Origin: Actinomadura harenae
GTDB taxonomy: Bacteria; Actinomycetota; Actinomycetes; Streptosporangiales; Streptosporangiaceae
Length of the DNA: 64,000 nucleotides
Assembly: GCF_003696215.1 (NCBI RefSeq)
Contig: NZ_RFFG01000039.1
Coordinates: 1-64,000, forward strand
Direction: 5' to 3'
Shown: piece by piece, positions 24,159-32,107 of the stretch
Numbering within the stretch: position 1 is the first letter of the stretch
Layout of the letters: each line of letters opens with the position of its first letter
Notes under the pieces: model-generated
Databases searched by the model: none
What the model saw: only the letters and a program-made list of their open reading frames with translations
What the model was told of the DNA's origin: nothing
Program-made: the position numbers and the translations under genes

Positions 24159-25808
24159 GTGAGGATCGCCGTCGCCGTAGGGCCGGGAGGCGGGGGCACG
24201 CTGCGGCCCCTCGCCGATGACGGCACGCCCCTGGGCGACGCGGAGCCCGTCCCGTCGCTGGTCGCGGCGGTGGCCGAGCGCGAGCGCGCCGACCGCCCGC
24301 GCTGGGTGTGGTCGTCGTCCGCGCGGGTGTACCGGGCGCTGGTGGAGGCGGGCGTCCGGGTCGGGCGCTGCCACGATCTGGAGCTGATCGAGAGCCTGCT
24401 GTCCGGCCACGACGGGCGGTACGGCGAGCCGCGGTCGGTCGCGGCGGCGTGGGCGCGGCTGCGCGGGGAGCCGGTCCCGGACGACCGTCCGCCGCCCGCG
24501 GAGGCCGGTCCACAGGCGTCCCTGTTCGACGACGAGGACGCCGACGACGCCGAGGACCTGGGGCCGATCGTGGCCGTCCACGCCGAGCAGCAGCGGCGGA
24601 TCGCCGCGCTGCCCGGCTTCGCGACGCTCGCGGCCGCCGAGTCGGCGGGGGCGCTGATCGCGGCCGAGATGACGCACGCGGGCCTGCCCTGGTCGGTGGC
24701 CGCGCACGACGCGCTGCTGACCGAGATGCTCGGCCCCCGCCCGTCCGGCGGCCTGCGCCCCCGCCGCCTCCAGGACCTCGCCGACAAGATCGGCACCGCG
24801 TTCGGCCGCCACGTGAACCCGGACTCGCCCGCCCAGATCGTCAAGGCCCTGGCGGCGGCCGGATACCAGGTGAAGACGACGCGCGCGCACGTGCTGAAGG
24901 AGATCGACCACCCGGCCGTCCCGCTGCTCCTGGAGTACAAGGAACTGTCGCGCCTGCACACCGCCCACGGCTGGGCGTGGCTGGACACGTGGGTGCACGA
25001 CGGCCGGTTCCGTCCCGAATACGTGGTCGGCGGCGTCGTCTCAGGCCGCTGGGCCACCAACGGCGGCGGCGCGCTCCAGATCCCGCGCGTCCTTCGCTCG
25101 GCCGTCGTGGCGGACGAGGGCTGGTCCCTCGTGGTGGCGGACGCGGCCCAGCTGGAGCCCCGCGTCCTCGCTGCCCTCGCGGGCGACCGCGCCTTCGCCG
25201 ACGCCGCCGCCCAGGGCGACCTGTACGCCGCGCTCGCCGACGTGTTCACGCCGTCCGCCGACCTCACCGCCCGCGACAAGGCGAAACTCGCGCTGCTCTC
25301 GGCCATGTACGGCGGCGGGACGGGCGATGCGGTGCAGCTCCTCGGCGTGCTGAAGAAGCGCTTCCCCGACGCCTTCGACTTCGTCGAAGCGGCCGCCCAA
25401 GCCGGAGAACGCGGCCACCTCGTGCGCTCCCGCCTCGGCCGAACCTGCCCGCCGCCGTCGGGGGAGTGGCGCGAACTGACGTCCACGGGCGACGACACCC
25501 GCTCGGCCTCGGCCGTCCGCAGCCGTGGCCGCTTCACCCGCAACTTCGTCGTCCAGGCGACGGCCGCCGACTGGGCCCTGACCCTGATGGCCCGCCTCCG
25601 CCAGCGCCTCACGGTCCTCGGAGACCCCCACCTGGTCTTCTTCCAACACGACGAGGTCATCGTCCACACCCCGACCCCGCTGGCGGACGAGGTCGTCACC
25701 GCCATCGAGGCGTCCGCGAAGGAAGCCGGCGACCTCCTCTTCGGCCGCACCCCGGTCGTGTTCCCCATGGAGTCCGCAATCGTCCAGCGCTACTCCGACG
25801 CCAAGTAG
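24159..25808 (+). CDS. PolA-like DNA polymerase (bifunctional 3'-5' exonuclease/polymerase family)
   Basis: This 549-residue protein has a family-A polymerase palm: motif A VVADAAQLEPRVLAALAGD, motif B RDKAKLALLSAMYGGG and motif C FFQHDEVIVHT. The N-terminal 150 residues correspond to the exonuclease-like region, but the catalytic acidic DxE pattern is not obvious, so proofreading may be lost. It lacks the 5' nuclease domain and is shorter than PolA. Actinobacteria carry this as a second polymerase besides PolA, probably for repair. The GTG at 24159 lies 51 bp after the metallophosphoesterase. Confidence 0.85.
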   Translation: MRIAVAVGPGGGGTLRPLADDGTPLGDAEPVPSLVAAVAERERADRPRWVWSSSARVYRALVEAGVRVGRCHDLELIESLLSGHDGRYGEPRSVAAAWARLRGEPVPDDRPPPAEAGPQASLFDDEDADDAEDLGPIVAVHAEQQRRIAALPGFATLAAAESAGALIAAEMTHAGLPWSVAAHDALLTEMLGPRPSGGLRPRRLQDLADKIGTAFGRHVNPDSPAQIVKALAAAGYQVKTTRAHVLKEIDHPAVPLLLEYKELSRLHTAHGWAWLDTWVHDGRFRPEYVVGGVVSGRWATNGGGALQIPRVLRSAVVADEGWSLVVADAAQLEPRVLAALAGDRAFADAAAQGDLYAALADVFTPSADLTARDKAKLALLSAMYGGGTGDAVQLLGVLKKRFPDAFDFVEAAAQAGERGHLVRSRLGRTCPPPSGEWRELTSTGDDTRSASAVRSRGRFTRNFVVQATAADWALTLMARLRQRLTVLGDPHLVFFQHDEVIVHTPTPLADEVVTAIEASAKEAGDLLFGRTPVVFPMESAIVQRYSDAK

Positions 25809-26254
25809 GCGTCAGAGAGCAGCCTTCGCGAACAGGACGGCAGGAACCAGCGGCACACCGAGGAGCACCAGCTGGTGAAGCCGTGCCCACGGCCCGCTCT
25901 TCACCATGAAGACGGAGACCACCCAGCTGACCAATCTGTCGACGGCCGCCGCCAAGATCGGAGACGGTCATCGACCGTCACCGTCGGCCGCCGACGGCCA
26001 TGCGCTCTGGAGCGGCACCGGCACGGCAGTGCCTCGGCCCAGCCCGTGAGAAGAGCGCCTAGGGAGGCTATAACAAGGCGATGCGGCGACATCGTTGCCC
26101 TCTTGACGGCCCCGGAGAGCAGGCCGAAGGCTGAAGCCCTGGCCATGTCCGGACACACGCATTGAACAGAGCGTGTGAGCCGCGTCCGCCAGTTCGACGA
26201 TGCCGTCACGCGGCGTCAGCTGTTCGGCGCCCTCCACTGCTCCCGGGAGAAGAG
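25809..26254. other. 446-bp non-coding gap at the start of the accessory region
   Basis: No convincing gene is seen. On the minus strand, a short frame ending at 25812 reads as two hydrophobic stretches (LVSWVVSVFMV and LVLLGVPLVPAVLFA). It has only a TTG start after an in-frame stop, so it may be a tiny membrane peptide or the remnant of a larger gene. The rest shows no repeats or terminators I can defend. Confidence 0.3.
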
Positions 26255-26623
26255 ATGCCAAAGAAGGTCGCGGCACTCGCCGCCGCCACCATCGCCATCG
26301 CGGGCCTCGCCGCTGCGCCACCTGCTTCAGCCTCGTCGCCGAAGCCGAAGACGGCTTCCCCGTCGTACGTCAGGGTCGCCTGCTACGGGCCCTTCATCAA
26401 ATGGCCGGTGAAGATCGTGCACTACAGCTGGAACGACCAGTGCTTCCAGTTCCCGCACGGCGGCGGTGAGACGCTCCACTCGAACGACCACTACGACGAG
26501 GTCTGGTCCGGCGGCTACCGGATCACCGTTTACTACGCGGGACGATCCGCGCACAGCATGAACCCGGGGGAGCGCTACGTCGTCCCGGGCGGCCTTCTGC
26601 AGAAGATCGTCGTCATCGGCTAG
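26255..26623 (+). CDS. Secreted protein of unknown function
   Basis: This 122-residue protein has a clear Sec signal peptide (MPKKVAALAAATIAIAGLAA, cleavage near ASAS). The mature part is about 95 residues with two cysteines (VACYGP, DQCFQF) that may form a disulfide, plus many aromatic residues (WSGGYRITVYYAGRSAH). A purine-rich GGGAGAAGAG precedes the ATG. I do not recognise the family. It stands alone and is followed by a strong hairpin. Confidence 0.7.
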   Translation: MPKKVAALAAATIAIAGLAAAPPASASSPKPKTASPSYVRVACYGPFIKWPVKIVHYSWNDQCFQFPHGGGETLHSNDHYDEVWSGGYRITVYYAGRSAHSMNPGERYVVPGGLLQKIVVIG

Positions 26624-26651
26624 CGCCGACCCGGGCCGAGTTGCGGGCCCA

Positions 26652-26690
26652 GGCCGCCTCCTCCCTCGGAAACCGAGGGAGGAGGCGGCC
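26652..26690 (+). terminator. 18-bp perfect hairpin between the secreted protein and HTH genes
   Basis: Arms 26652-26669 and 26673-26690 pair perfectly around AAA. It probably ends the secreted-protein transcript. It also contains the only GGAGG upstream of the HTH gene ATG at 26696, so it may mask that ribosome site. Confidence 0.75.
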
Positions 26691-26695
26691 GACTC

Positions 26696-27559
26696 ATGCC
26701 GTCAACCTTCGAGGACCAGCGAGAACCAGACCCGCAGCCGCCCGTCGTCCAGGACGAGGAAGCCCCAGTCGCAGCACGCGTCGGCTGGGACCAAGCGAAG
26801 ATCAGTCGCATTGAGAACGCCTGGATGCGTGTCACCGTCGGCGAGGTCATGGAGCTCTGCGAGGTGTACGGCCTCAACGCCGAGCGCCGTTCCGCGCTTG
26901 TTCAGCTCGCGCGGGAGGCGCGCACAGCGGGGTGGTGGGAGCCCTACCGGGACGTTGTGAAGGAAGGTTTCAGCGACTACCTCGCCTTCGAAGCCGAGGC
27001 CGACACGTATTACGGCTTCCACAATCACCTCGTGCCCGGAATCTTCCAGACACCGGACTACGCCCGCGCCATCCTCCAATCGATCCCCTACGCACGCAGC
27101 CCTGAGGACGCTGACCGCATCGCCGAGGTGCGCCTCGCGCGCCAGACCCGACTGGACGCCTCGCACGGCAGCCGCAGCCTCCAGGTCTGGCACGTCCTGG
27201 ACGAAGGGGCGCTGCGCCGGATCGTCGGAGGCCCCTCGGTCATGCACGAGCAGCTTGTGCGCTTGGCCGAGATATCTCAGCTCCCGAACGTGTCCCTGCA
27301 AGTGATCCCGTTCGGAGCAGGCACCCACTCCGCGTTGGACGGCCCCTTCACCCTGCTGGGCTTCGATGACTACCCCGATGTCCTGTACGTCGAGCACTTT
27401 GGCGGATGCCAGTACTACGAGCAGCCTGCCGAGCTCAAGCGAGCGTCCGTCGCCTTCGAGCACCTGCGTTCCAGCGCGTTCAACACTGTGGACAGCGCGG
27501 CGTTCGTCAGGCAGATTGCACATGAGATGGGTATGACCACGAGAGGTGTGAGCCAGTGA
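26696..27559 (+). CDS. HTH regulator with DUF5753 (Scr1-type), unusual N-terminus
   Basis: This 287-residue protein has an XRE-like HTH reduced to its second half (ARVGWDQAKISRIENAW, about 27-43) followed by a DUF5753 domain (SDYLAFEAEADTYYGFHNHLVPGIFQTPDYARAI onward). In homologues the first HTH helix reads like LRRLREEAG; here that stretch is an acidic, Pro/Gln-rich segment, suggesting the N-terminus is degenerate or that part of it has been replaced. It overlaps the DUF397 gene downstream (GTGA). Such HTH/DUF397 pairs are abundant in actinomycetes, and some resemble toxin-antitoxin or developmental regulators. Confidence 0.8.
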   Translation: MPSTFEDQREPDPQPPVVQDEEAPVAARVGWDQAKISRIENAWMRVTVGEVMELCEVYGLNAERRSALVQLAREARTAGWWEPYRDVVKEGFSDYLAFEAEADTYYGFHNHLVPGIFQTPDYARAILQSIPYARSPEDADRIAEVRLARQTRLDASHGSRSLQVWHVLDEGALRRIVGGPSVMHEQLVRLAEISQLPNVSLQVIPFGAGTHSALDGPFTLLGFDDYPDVLYVEHFGGCQYYEQPAELKRASVAFEHLRSSAFNTVDSAAFVRQIAHEMGMTTRGVSQ

Positions 27560-27759
27560 TCCCCCCAAGCAGCCGTACTCTCGCGTGGCGCAAGAGCAGC
27601 CGAAGTGGTCAGGGCGGCGGGGACTGCGTGGAGGTCGCTGACGCTGGTTCGCGCGTCGCGATCCGTGACTCCAAGAACCCGAGCGGCCCCCAGCTCGTCG
27701 TCCGTCCCGCCGACTGGCGTGCCTTCGCCGCCGTGCTCAAGGAGCGACCCCACGCGTAA
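27556..27759 (+). CDS. DUF397 domain-containing small protein
   Basis: This 67-residue protein fits DUF397: WRKSSRSGQGGGDCVEVAD followed by VAIRDSKNP and a C-terminal W/F-rich end (PADWRAFAAVL). It begins at a GTG overlapping the stop of the DUF5753 HTH gene. That is the usual actinomycete arrangement, in which the HTH protein binds its small partner. BldB/WhiJ-type systems are relatives. Confidence 0.92.
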   Translation: MIPPSSRTLAWRKSSRSGQGGGDCVEVADAGSRVAIRDSKNPSGPQLVVRPADWRAFAAVLKERPHA

Positions 27760-28067
27760 GGGGCGGGGGCCACAGGTTGCGGGCGGGCGTGCCGCCACCC
27801 ACCTACCGCGATCGTCTCTACACTCGCGCGCCCTGTGAGCAAAGTCGTGGCTCGGGGGGCGGCTTGTGCTGGTTGTGCCGCCCGGCGACGCTGGGTGGGG
27901 CCACCCAAGGCGAACACCGGCCGAGGAGGGGCTCGTGGCTCTTCCACGGTGACACCGTCACCGCCCCCACGATCCTGGCCGAGCGCCATGCACAGCCCGA
28001 TGCCGCCCAGTGAATCCATCGTGGCTCTGTCGCCCGGCCGAACGACGATCCGCGAGGAGACAATCTC
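27760..28067. other. 308-bp gap before the CPxxY/DUF6879 module
   Basis: No supportable gene is seen. Several short overlapping frames exist but lack ribosome sites. The 26-bp element shared with the later DUF6879 gene occupies 28008-28033 at its end. Confidence 0.4.
28008..28033 (+). promoter_or_regulatory. 26-bp conserved upstream element, copy 1
   Basis: CAGTGAATCC then ATCGTGGCTCTGTCGC is identical at 22 of 26 positions to 37252-37277. In each case it lies directly upstream (35 and 19 bp) of the first gene of a DUF6879-containing unit. Confidence 0.6.
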
Positions 28068-28343
28068 ATGCGAACACCTGCCGACGACGACGATCTGATC
28101 GCTACCTTCGTGTGCAAGGACCCAGAGAGCGGAGATCTGGACGACTGCCCGGCCTTCTACCGGACGAACCGGGGAAGTTGGATCGCACAGGGCAAGCGAC
28201 GCGGCCCACAGGTGGCCGCTCAGCTCCGCTCCCTGGCAGACGATGAGACGTTCTGCGAGTTCCCTGATCCGCTCATGGATCTCGTCGTGCGCACGTACGT
28301 CAAGGAGCGCTATGGAATCGATCTCGGTGGAGCGGCGCAGTGA
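28068..28343 (+). CDS. Small CPxxY-motif protein paired with DUF6879
   Basis: This 91-residue hypothetical protein has the central motif DDCPAFYRTNRGSWIAQGKR (about residues 26-45). The small protein encoded at 36633-36827 has the corresponding CPAVYETDNKTIVVQG, so the two belong to one family. In both places a DUF6879 gene follows immediately, and here the two genes overlap by 32 bp. The C-terminal half is helical and acidic (DDETFCEFPDPLMDLVV). I do not know its function. The conserved pairing suggests that the two proteins bind each other. Confidence 0.7.
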   Translation: MRTPADDDDLIATFVCKDPESGDLDDCPAFYRTNRGSWIAQGKRRGPQVAAQLRSLADDETFCEFPDPLMDLVVRTYVKERYGIDLGGAAQ

Positions 28344-28821
28344 GCTTCTGCGGTCTGCCAAGACCATCCTCAAGCTTGAACTGAGGGATAACTATGAAGT
28401 CGACGCTGACGCGTTCAACGCATGGCAGGCGGGTCAATCCATCCAGGACACGGTGAGCGTCTGGGGAGAACGAGCGGCGGCGAGGGTCGCGGCCGGTGTC
28501 GTGACCCGACGCGTGAAAGTCGTCTCCGAACCTCTCTCGGATTACCATCGGTTCATTCTTGATGCCAGCAAGAACGCGATAGACGCGGGCGAGGAAATGA
28601 GGTGGCTCCCTCGACGCCTCGCCTCGGCGGTTCTGCTCCCTGGTAATGACTTCTTCGTCCTCGATGGTGAGATCGTGCTCTTCAACGTCTTCGACGGAGC
28701 CGACCGGCGGGCTGAGATTCAGTTCGCTGATGAACCTGAGGTGGCGAAGCTCTGCGTCAGCGCGTTCGGTTCGGCGTGGGCGCTGGCGATCCCCTATGGC
28801 GAGTACTACACGGGGTCCTGA
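28312..28821 (+). CDS. DUF6879 family protein
   Basis: This 169-residue protein fits DUF6879: LKLELRDNYEVDADAFNAWQAG, then RRVKVVSEPLSDYHRF and RWLPRR...LPGNDFFVLDGEIVLFNVF, ending with FGSAWALAIPYGEYY. The ATG at 28312 has AAGGAG four bases upstream, inside the end of the CPxxY gene. The family is common beside Scr1-type HTH regulators in actinomycetes, and its function is unknown. The next gene is such an HTH regulator, seven bp downstream. Confidence 0.82.
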   Translation: MESISVERRSELLRSAKTILKLELRDNYEVDADAFNAWQAGQSIQDTVSVWGERAAARVAAGVVTRRVKVVSEPLSDYHRFILDASKNAIDAGEEMRWLPRRLASAVLLPGNDFFVLDGEIVLFNVFDGADRRAEIQFADEPEVAKLCVSAFGSAWALAIPYGEYYTGS

Positions 28822-28828
28822 GCCAGAG

Positions 28829-29692
28829 GTGTCAGACAGCGCCGCTGCAGCTAAGAAGGCGTTCGGCATCAAGCTCCGTGACCTTCGCCTGGATGCCGAC
28901 CTGACCGGGCGGGAGCTCGCCGCACGATCGGGGATGCGCAACACCAAGATCTCCCGGCTTGAGCATGGCCGGCAGAATCCGTCCGAGGACGACATCAGGA
29001 GGTGGTGCGGCGCTTGCGGCGTCCCTCATCTGATCCCGGAGTTGATCGCGGTACTTCGGGAGATCGAACAGATGTGGGTGGAGTACAGGCGAGAGATGCG
29101 CGCTGGACAGGTCCACATCCAGTCCCGGAGCACCCCTCTGTACGAAAGCACGAGGCTGCTCCGGGCCTACGAGGCGAACATGGTGCCCGGCATTCTCCAA
29201 ACGCACGCCTACACCGTCGCGGTTCTTACTGCAAGTGCCCGCCTTCACGGGGTGCCTCTTGGGGACATCGAGGCCGCTGCCGACGCCCGCCTTTCTCGTC
29301 AACATCTCGTCACGGCGGGAAACGGCCTGAACAACTACTCGTTCGTGATCGAGCATGGAGTACTTGAGCACGGTTTTGGTGGCCGGGTTGTTATGGCGGG
29401 GCAATGTGATTTCCTGCTCCAGGTCACACGGCTTCCGAATGTCGCCCTCGGCATCATCCCGCCGTGGAGAGAACGGACCGTTCGGGCAGGCGAAGGTTTC
29501 TACCTCTTCGACGAACAGCTGGTACGCAGCGAGATGTGGTCAGGTGGGTTCCGCACGAGACGAGCGGAGGAACTGGCCTTCTTCGTAAGGCTGTTCGCTC
29601 AGCTTCGCGGCATGGCTGTCTACGGCGAGGCGGCCCGGACCCTGATCGAGACGGCGCGAGGCGGCTACGCGCAAACTCGGGAAACCTCCTAG
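28829..29692 (+). CDS. HTH-XRE/DUF5753 (Scr1-type) transcriptional regulator
   Basis: This 287-residue protein has a complete XRE HTH (FGIKLRDLRLDADLTGREL...MRNTKISRLEHG, about 10-50) and a DUF5753 domain (about 100-285, LRAYEANMVPGILQTHAY). I start it at the GTG at 28829 because homologues begin with a similar SDSxAAAKKAFG sequence; an ATG at 28796 overlapping the DUF6879 gene is the alternative. Family members are annotated as Scr1-type antitoxin-like regulators. Here it closes a three-gene unit with the CPxxY and DUF6879 proteins and may control it. Confidence 0.85.
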   Translation: MSDSAAAAKKAFGIKLRDLRLDADLTGRELAARSGMRNTKISRLEHGRQNPSEDDIRRWCGACGVPHLIPELIAVLREIEQMWVEYRREMRAGQVHIQSRSTPLYESTRLLRAYEANMVPGILQTHAYTVAVLTASARLHGVPLGDIEAAADARLSRQHLVTAGNGLNNYSFVIEHGVLEHGFGGRVVMAGQCDFLLQVTRLPNVALGIIPPWRERTVRAGEGFYLFDEQLVRSEMWSGGFRTRRAEELAFFVRLFAQLRGMAVYGEAARTLIETARGGYAQTRETS

Positions 29693-29790
29693 CCGTCGCT
29701 GGTCAGGGCTTCCTACCGTCGTGGCCATGAGCTTCGACAGCCTGTGGCACGCCCGATCTGATGCTCGGGTTCTGATCGGGAGCATGTGAC

Positions 29791-30036
29791 ATGGACGGTG
29801 CGACAACGGTCCGGCTGGAGTCGACGGTGTTGAGGTTGGCGGCCGACATCACGAAGGCCGCCTATCGGGACGCGATGCGCAGACATGGCCTGCTGCCCTC
29901 AACGATCTCCTTGATCGGCATGTACGCCGAGGAGAACCTTGCCGCTCTGGACGAGGAGTCCAGTGACGTGCCCGCTGGGGCGAGGGTCCATGTCTTCAAT
30001 GGCTGCCCCGAGTGCGGCGGGCCAGTGGATCAGTAG
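29791..30036 (+). CDS. Hypothetical 81-residue protein
   Basis: The N-terminal two thirds are predicted helical (VRLESTVLRLAADITKAAYRD...). The C-terminus ends with one CxxC knuckle (GCPECGGPVDQ). No family is recognised. Coding is plausible from base composition and start position, but no strong ribosome site is seen. It precedes the zinc-finger microprotein/methyltransferase pair by about 190 bp. Confidence 0.5.
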   Translation: MDGATTVRLESTVLRLAADITKAAYRDAMRRHGLLPSTISLIGMYAEENLAALDEESSDVPAGARVHVFNGCPECGGPVDQ

Positions 30037-30229
30037 ACCCCTCCGGGCGGGTGGTGTCCGCTCTCAGTGAGCGAACCCTGCGACCCGTCCGCCCGGAGGT
30101 TCCAGGCACGGGCCGCCGAAGCCGGACGAGCCTGGATCAAGCACCGAACCCACTGATCCCCGTCCGATGGGCGGTCTCGGTTCCTAAGGCATGGCGTTCG
30201 GCCGCGCCGGACTTGGGAGGGGCAGCAGT

Positions 30230-30355
30230 ATGGGCAAGCACAAGAGGGAAGTGGACTGCTCGGCATGTCATGGCAAGGGCGGTAAGTGGGAGTCCGACGA
30301 CGGCAACAAGGTCTGGAGGCCGTGCGTGATGTGCAACGGATCGGGGAAGCAGTGA
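30230..30355 (+). CDS. 41-residue CxxCxGxG zinc-finger microprotein
   Basis: The peptide begins MGKHKREVDCSACHGKGG and ends RPCVMCNGSGKQ. It thus has two CxxCxGxG knuckles like the DnaJ central zinc finger, reduced to a single finger. GGGAGGGG lies about nine bases before the ATG. Its TGA overlaps the GTG of the methyltransferase gene, so both are made together, and the microprotein is probably a partner or substrate-binding subunit of the enzyme. It is too short for most gene finders. Confidence 0.75.
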   Translation: MGKHKREVDCSACHGKGGKWESDDGNKVWRPCVMCNGSGKQ

Positions 30356-31191
30356 ACGCCCGTGAGGCGGTCGCGGCTGTCGGCCGGGAGCCGTTCATCC
30401 CGGATGAGATCTTCGTGCGTGACGACGCTGGTCGGCTGGAGCCGTTGCACCGCTCCGAGGACCCCACACGGTGGCGGGAACAGGTGAGCGCGGATGCCCC
30501 GATCGTGACCCGGGTCGCTCCTGATCCGGCCCTCCCGGCGGAGGTATGCGATCCGGCTACCGGCAAGGGGATGGTGTCCACCAGTTCGAGCAGTGCGCCT
30601 TTCATCATGGCTCGGCTCATCGAGGCGCTGGACGTGCGGCCGGGTATGCGGGTGCTCGAGATCGGTACGGGCACCGGCTACAACGCGGCCGTCCTGGCGC
30701 ACCTCGTCGGGGTGGAGAAGGTCGTGAGCATCGAGATCGATCCTGTGGTGGCATCCAGGGCTCGAGCGGCGCTGGAGTCGGCCGGATTCCGTGTGAAGGT
30801 CGTCGTCGGGGACGGAGAACTGGGTCACGCGGCCGGGGCGCCCTACGACCGCGTCATCGCCACGGCCTCAGCTCATACGGTCCCGCACGCATGGGTGGAG
30901 CAGACCCGGCCCGGCGGGCTGATCCTGGTCCCGTTGGCGCCCACCGTTCATCCTGAATGGCCGCTCGCGGCTCTCAAGGTCCAGGAGGACGGCATGGCCC
31001 AGGGCCGGTGCGTCGGTCCGTCCCCGTTCATGCCGCTTCGCGCACAGCACGTGTCCCTGGAAGCCGTCGATGACGCCGAAGACCGATGGGCCGCCGCCGG
31101 CAAGCCTGATGTCACACGCTACGGCGTCACCGTCACCCACAACGGGCAACAGATCTGGCTCGACTCACCTGACAACCCCTTCACTCCCTAA
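30352..31191 (+). CDS. Protein-L-isoaspartate O-methyltransferase-like enzyme
   Basis: This is a 279-residue SAM-dependent methyltransferase of the PCMT type. It has PFIPDEIF near the N-terminus, MVSTSSSSAPFIMA (the PCMT S/T-rich entry motif), motif I MRVLEIGTGTGYNAAVLA (about 99-115) and motif II VVSIEIDPVVASRAR. It differs from housekeeping PCMT in its long C-terminal extension (about 210-279). PCMT-like enzymes of this shape occur in actinomycete peptide-maturation systems and in poorly known clusters. The start GTG overlaps the microprotein stop. Confidence 0.83.
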   Translation: MNAREAVAAVGREPFIPDEIFVRDDAGRLEPLHRSEDPTRWREQVSADAPIVTRVAPDPALPAEVCDPATGKGMVSTSSSSAPFIMARLIEALDVRPGMRVLEIGTGTGYNAAVLAHLVGVEKVVSIEIDPVVASRARAALESAGFRVKVVVGDGELGHAAGAPYDRVIATASAHTVPHAWVEQTRPGGLILVPLAPTVHPEWPLAALKVQEDGMAQGRCVGPSPFMPLRAQHVSLEAVDDAEDRWAAAGKPDVTRYGVTVTHNGQQIWLDSPDNPFTP

Positions 31192-31574
31192 GGCGAGGTC
31201 GGCTTCCCCGGCGTCCAGCGCTACCTGCCTGCCGACAGGGCACGAGCAGTGCCCAGGAGGTTAGCCGCGGGTGGTGGACGATCGTCCGTCCGAACGGCAC
31301 GGATGTCCAGGTACGGCACGGATGTCCAGGTGTGGAGGCCCGGCACAGGGCCTGAGGAGATCACGCTTGGGGCGCTGAGGAACCGAGTTGCCGGCATGGC
31401 GACCGGCCTTGCAGGAGGGCCGAGAAGAGAGCACGGCGATGGGACGACGCGAAGGCGGCAAGGGCGACGAGGGTAGACACCTGGGAACAGCGGCGATGGC
31501 CAGAAGGGCGGCGGGCACGGCGGTAAGCGGGACGGCACCAACGGCAACCCTATCGACGGGAAGACGTAGTTACC
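31192..31574. other. 383-bp decayed gap between two methyltransferase copies
   Basis: No intact gene is seen. The stretch holds a perfect 19-bp tandem duplication (31294-31312 and 31313-31331) and fragments of Gly/Lys-rich reading frame in shifting frames (ending ...TNGNPIDGKT at about 31570). These may be the remnant of a small protein that preceded the second methyltransferase, as the microprotein precedes the first. Confidence 0.4.
31294..31331. repeat. 19-bp perfect tandem duplication
   Basis: The unit acggcacggatgtccaggt occurs twice head to tail. Its length shifts any reading frame across it, consistent with a decaying region. Confidence 0.85.
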
Positions 31575-31974
31575 GTGACCGACTGGCGTGAGGTGATGCA
31601 GCGCGTTCCGCGCAGCCTGTTCGCGTACCCAAGGGCCTGGGCCGACATCGGCCCCAGGCCCTTGGGCGCGGATCGACCGCGACGCCGATCCCGTCGAGTG
31701 GGAACGGGGGGTCGCCCTGGACCAGCCACTGATCACCCAGTTCGAGGACGGCCGCACCGAGGGCGAAGGCATGGCGACGTCCTCGCTGTCGATGCCTACC
31801 GTGGTGGCCGAGTTCTTGGACCCGCTCGCCCCTTGTGACCATCACCGAGTACTGGAGATCGGCACCGGATCGGGGTGGACCGCCGCGCTCCTGTCAGCGC
31901 GGGTCGGAGCCGAGAACGTGACCACGCTGGAAGTGGATCCGGCGTTGGCGCGGTCGGCGGCCGGGCATCCCTGA
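31575..31974 (+). pseudogene. Broken PCMT-like methyltransferase with fold-back insertion
   Basis: The N-terminus reads MTDWREVMQRVPRSLFAYPR and, in another frame, the continuation reads RIDRDADPVEWERGV through MATSSLSMPTVVAEFLDPL and the SAM motif HRVLEIGTGSGWTAALLSAR. The frames are split by 25 bp (about 31641-31665) that form an inverted copy of the preceding bases. Without that 25-bp segment the frame runs unbroken through motif I and ends at ARSAAGHP, short of the normal C-terminus. So the gene is both frameshifted and truncated. It may be a paralogue of the intact methyltransferase 380 bp upstream. Confidence 0.78.
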
Positions 31975-32107
31975 AGCCGTCCCGATCGACGTCAGCACCG
32001 TTCACACCCGTGCGAGCGTGGTCGGCGGCGATGCCCTGCACGCCCCAGGCCAACGAACGGGCCAGCTCGCTGGCCAGACTGGCGAAGCCGGGGCCACCGT
32101 CACCGCG

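Noticed and set aside
25875..26165. A 96-codon plus-strand frame in the gap before the secreted protein
   Set aside because: No ribosome site, Arg/His-rich random composition and no recognisable family.
30352..31191. Classification as the methyltransferase of the FxLD lanthipeptide or ATP-grasp systems
   Set aside because: No FxLD precursor, dehydratase, cyclase or ATP-grasp gene is present next to it, so I keep only a PCMT-like assignment.
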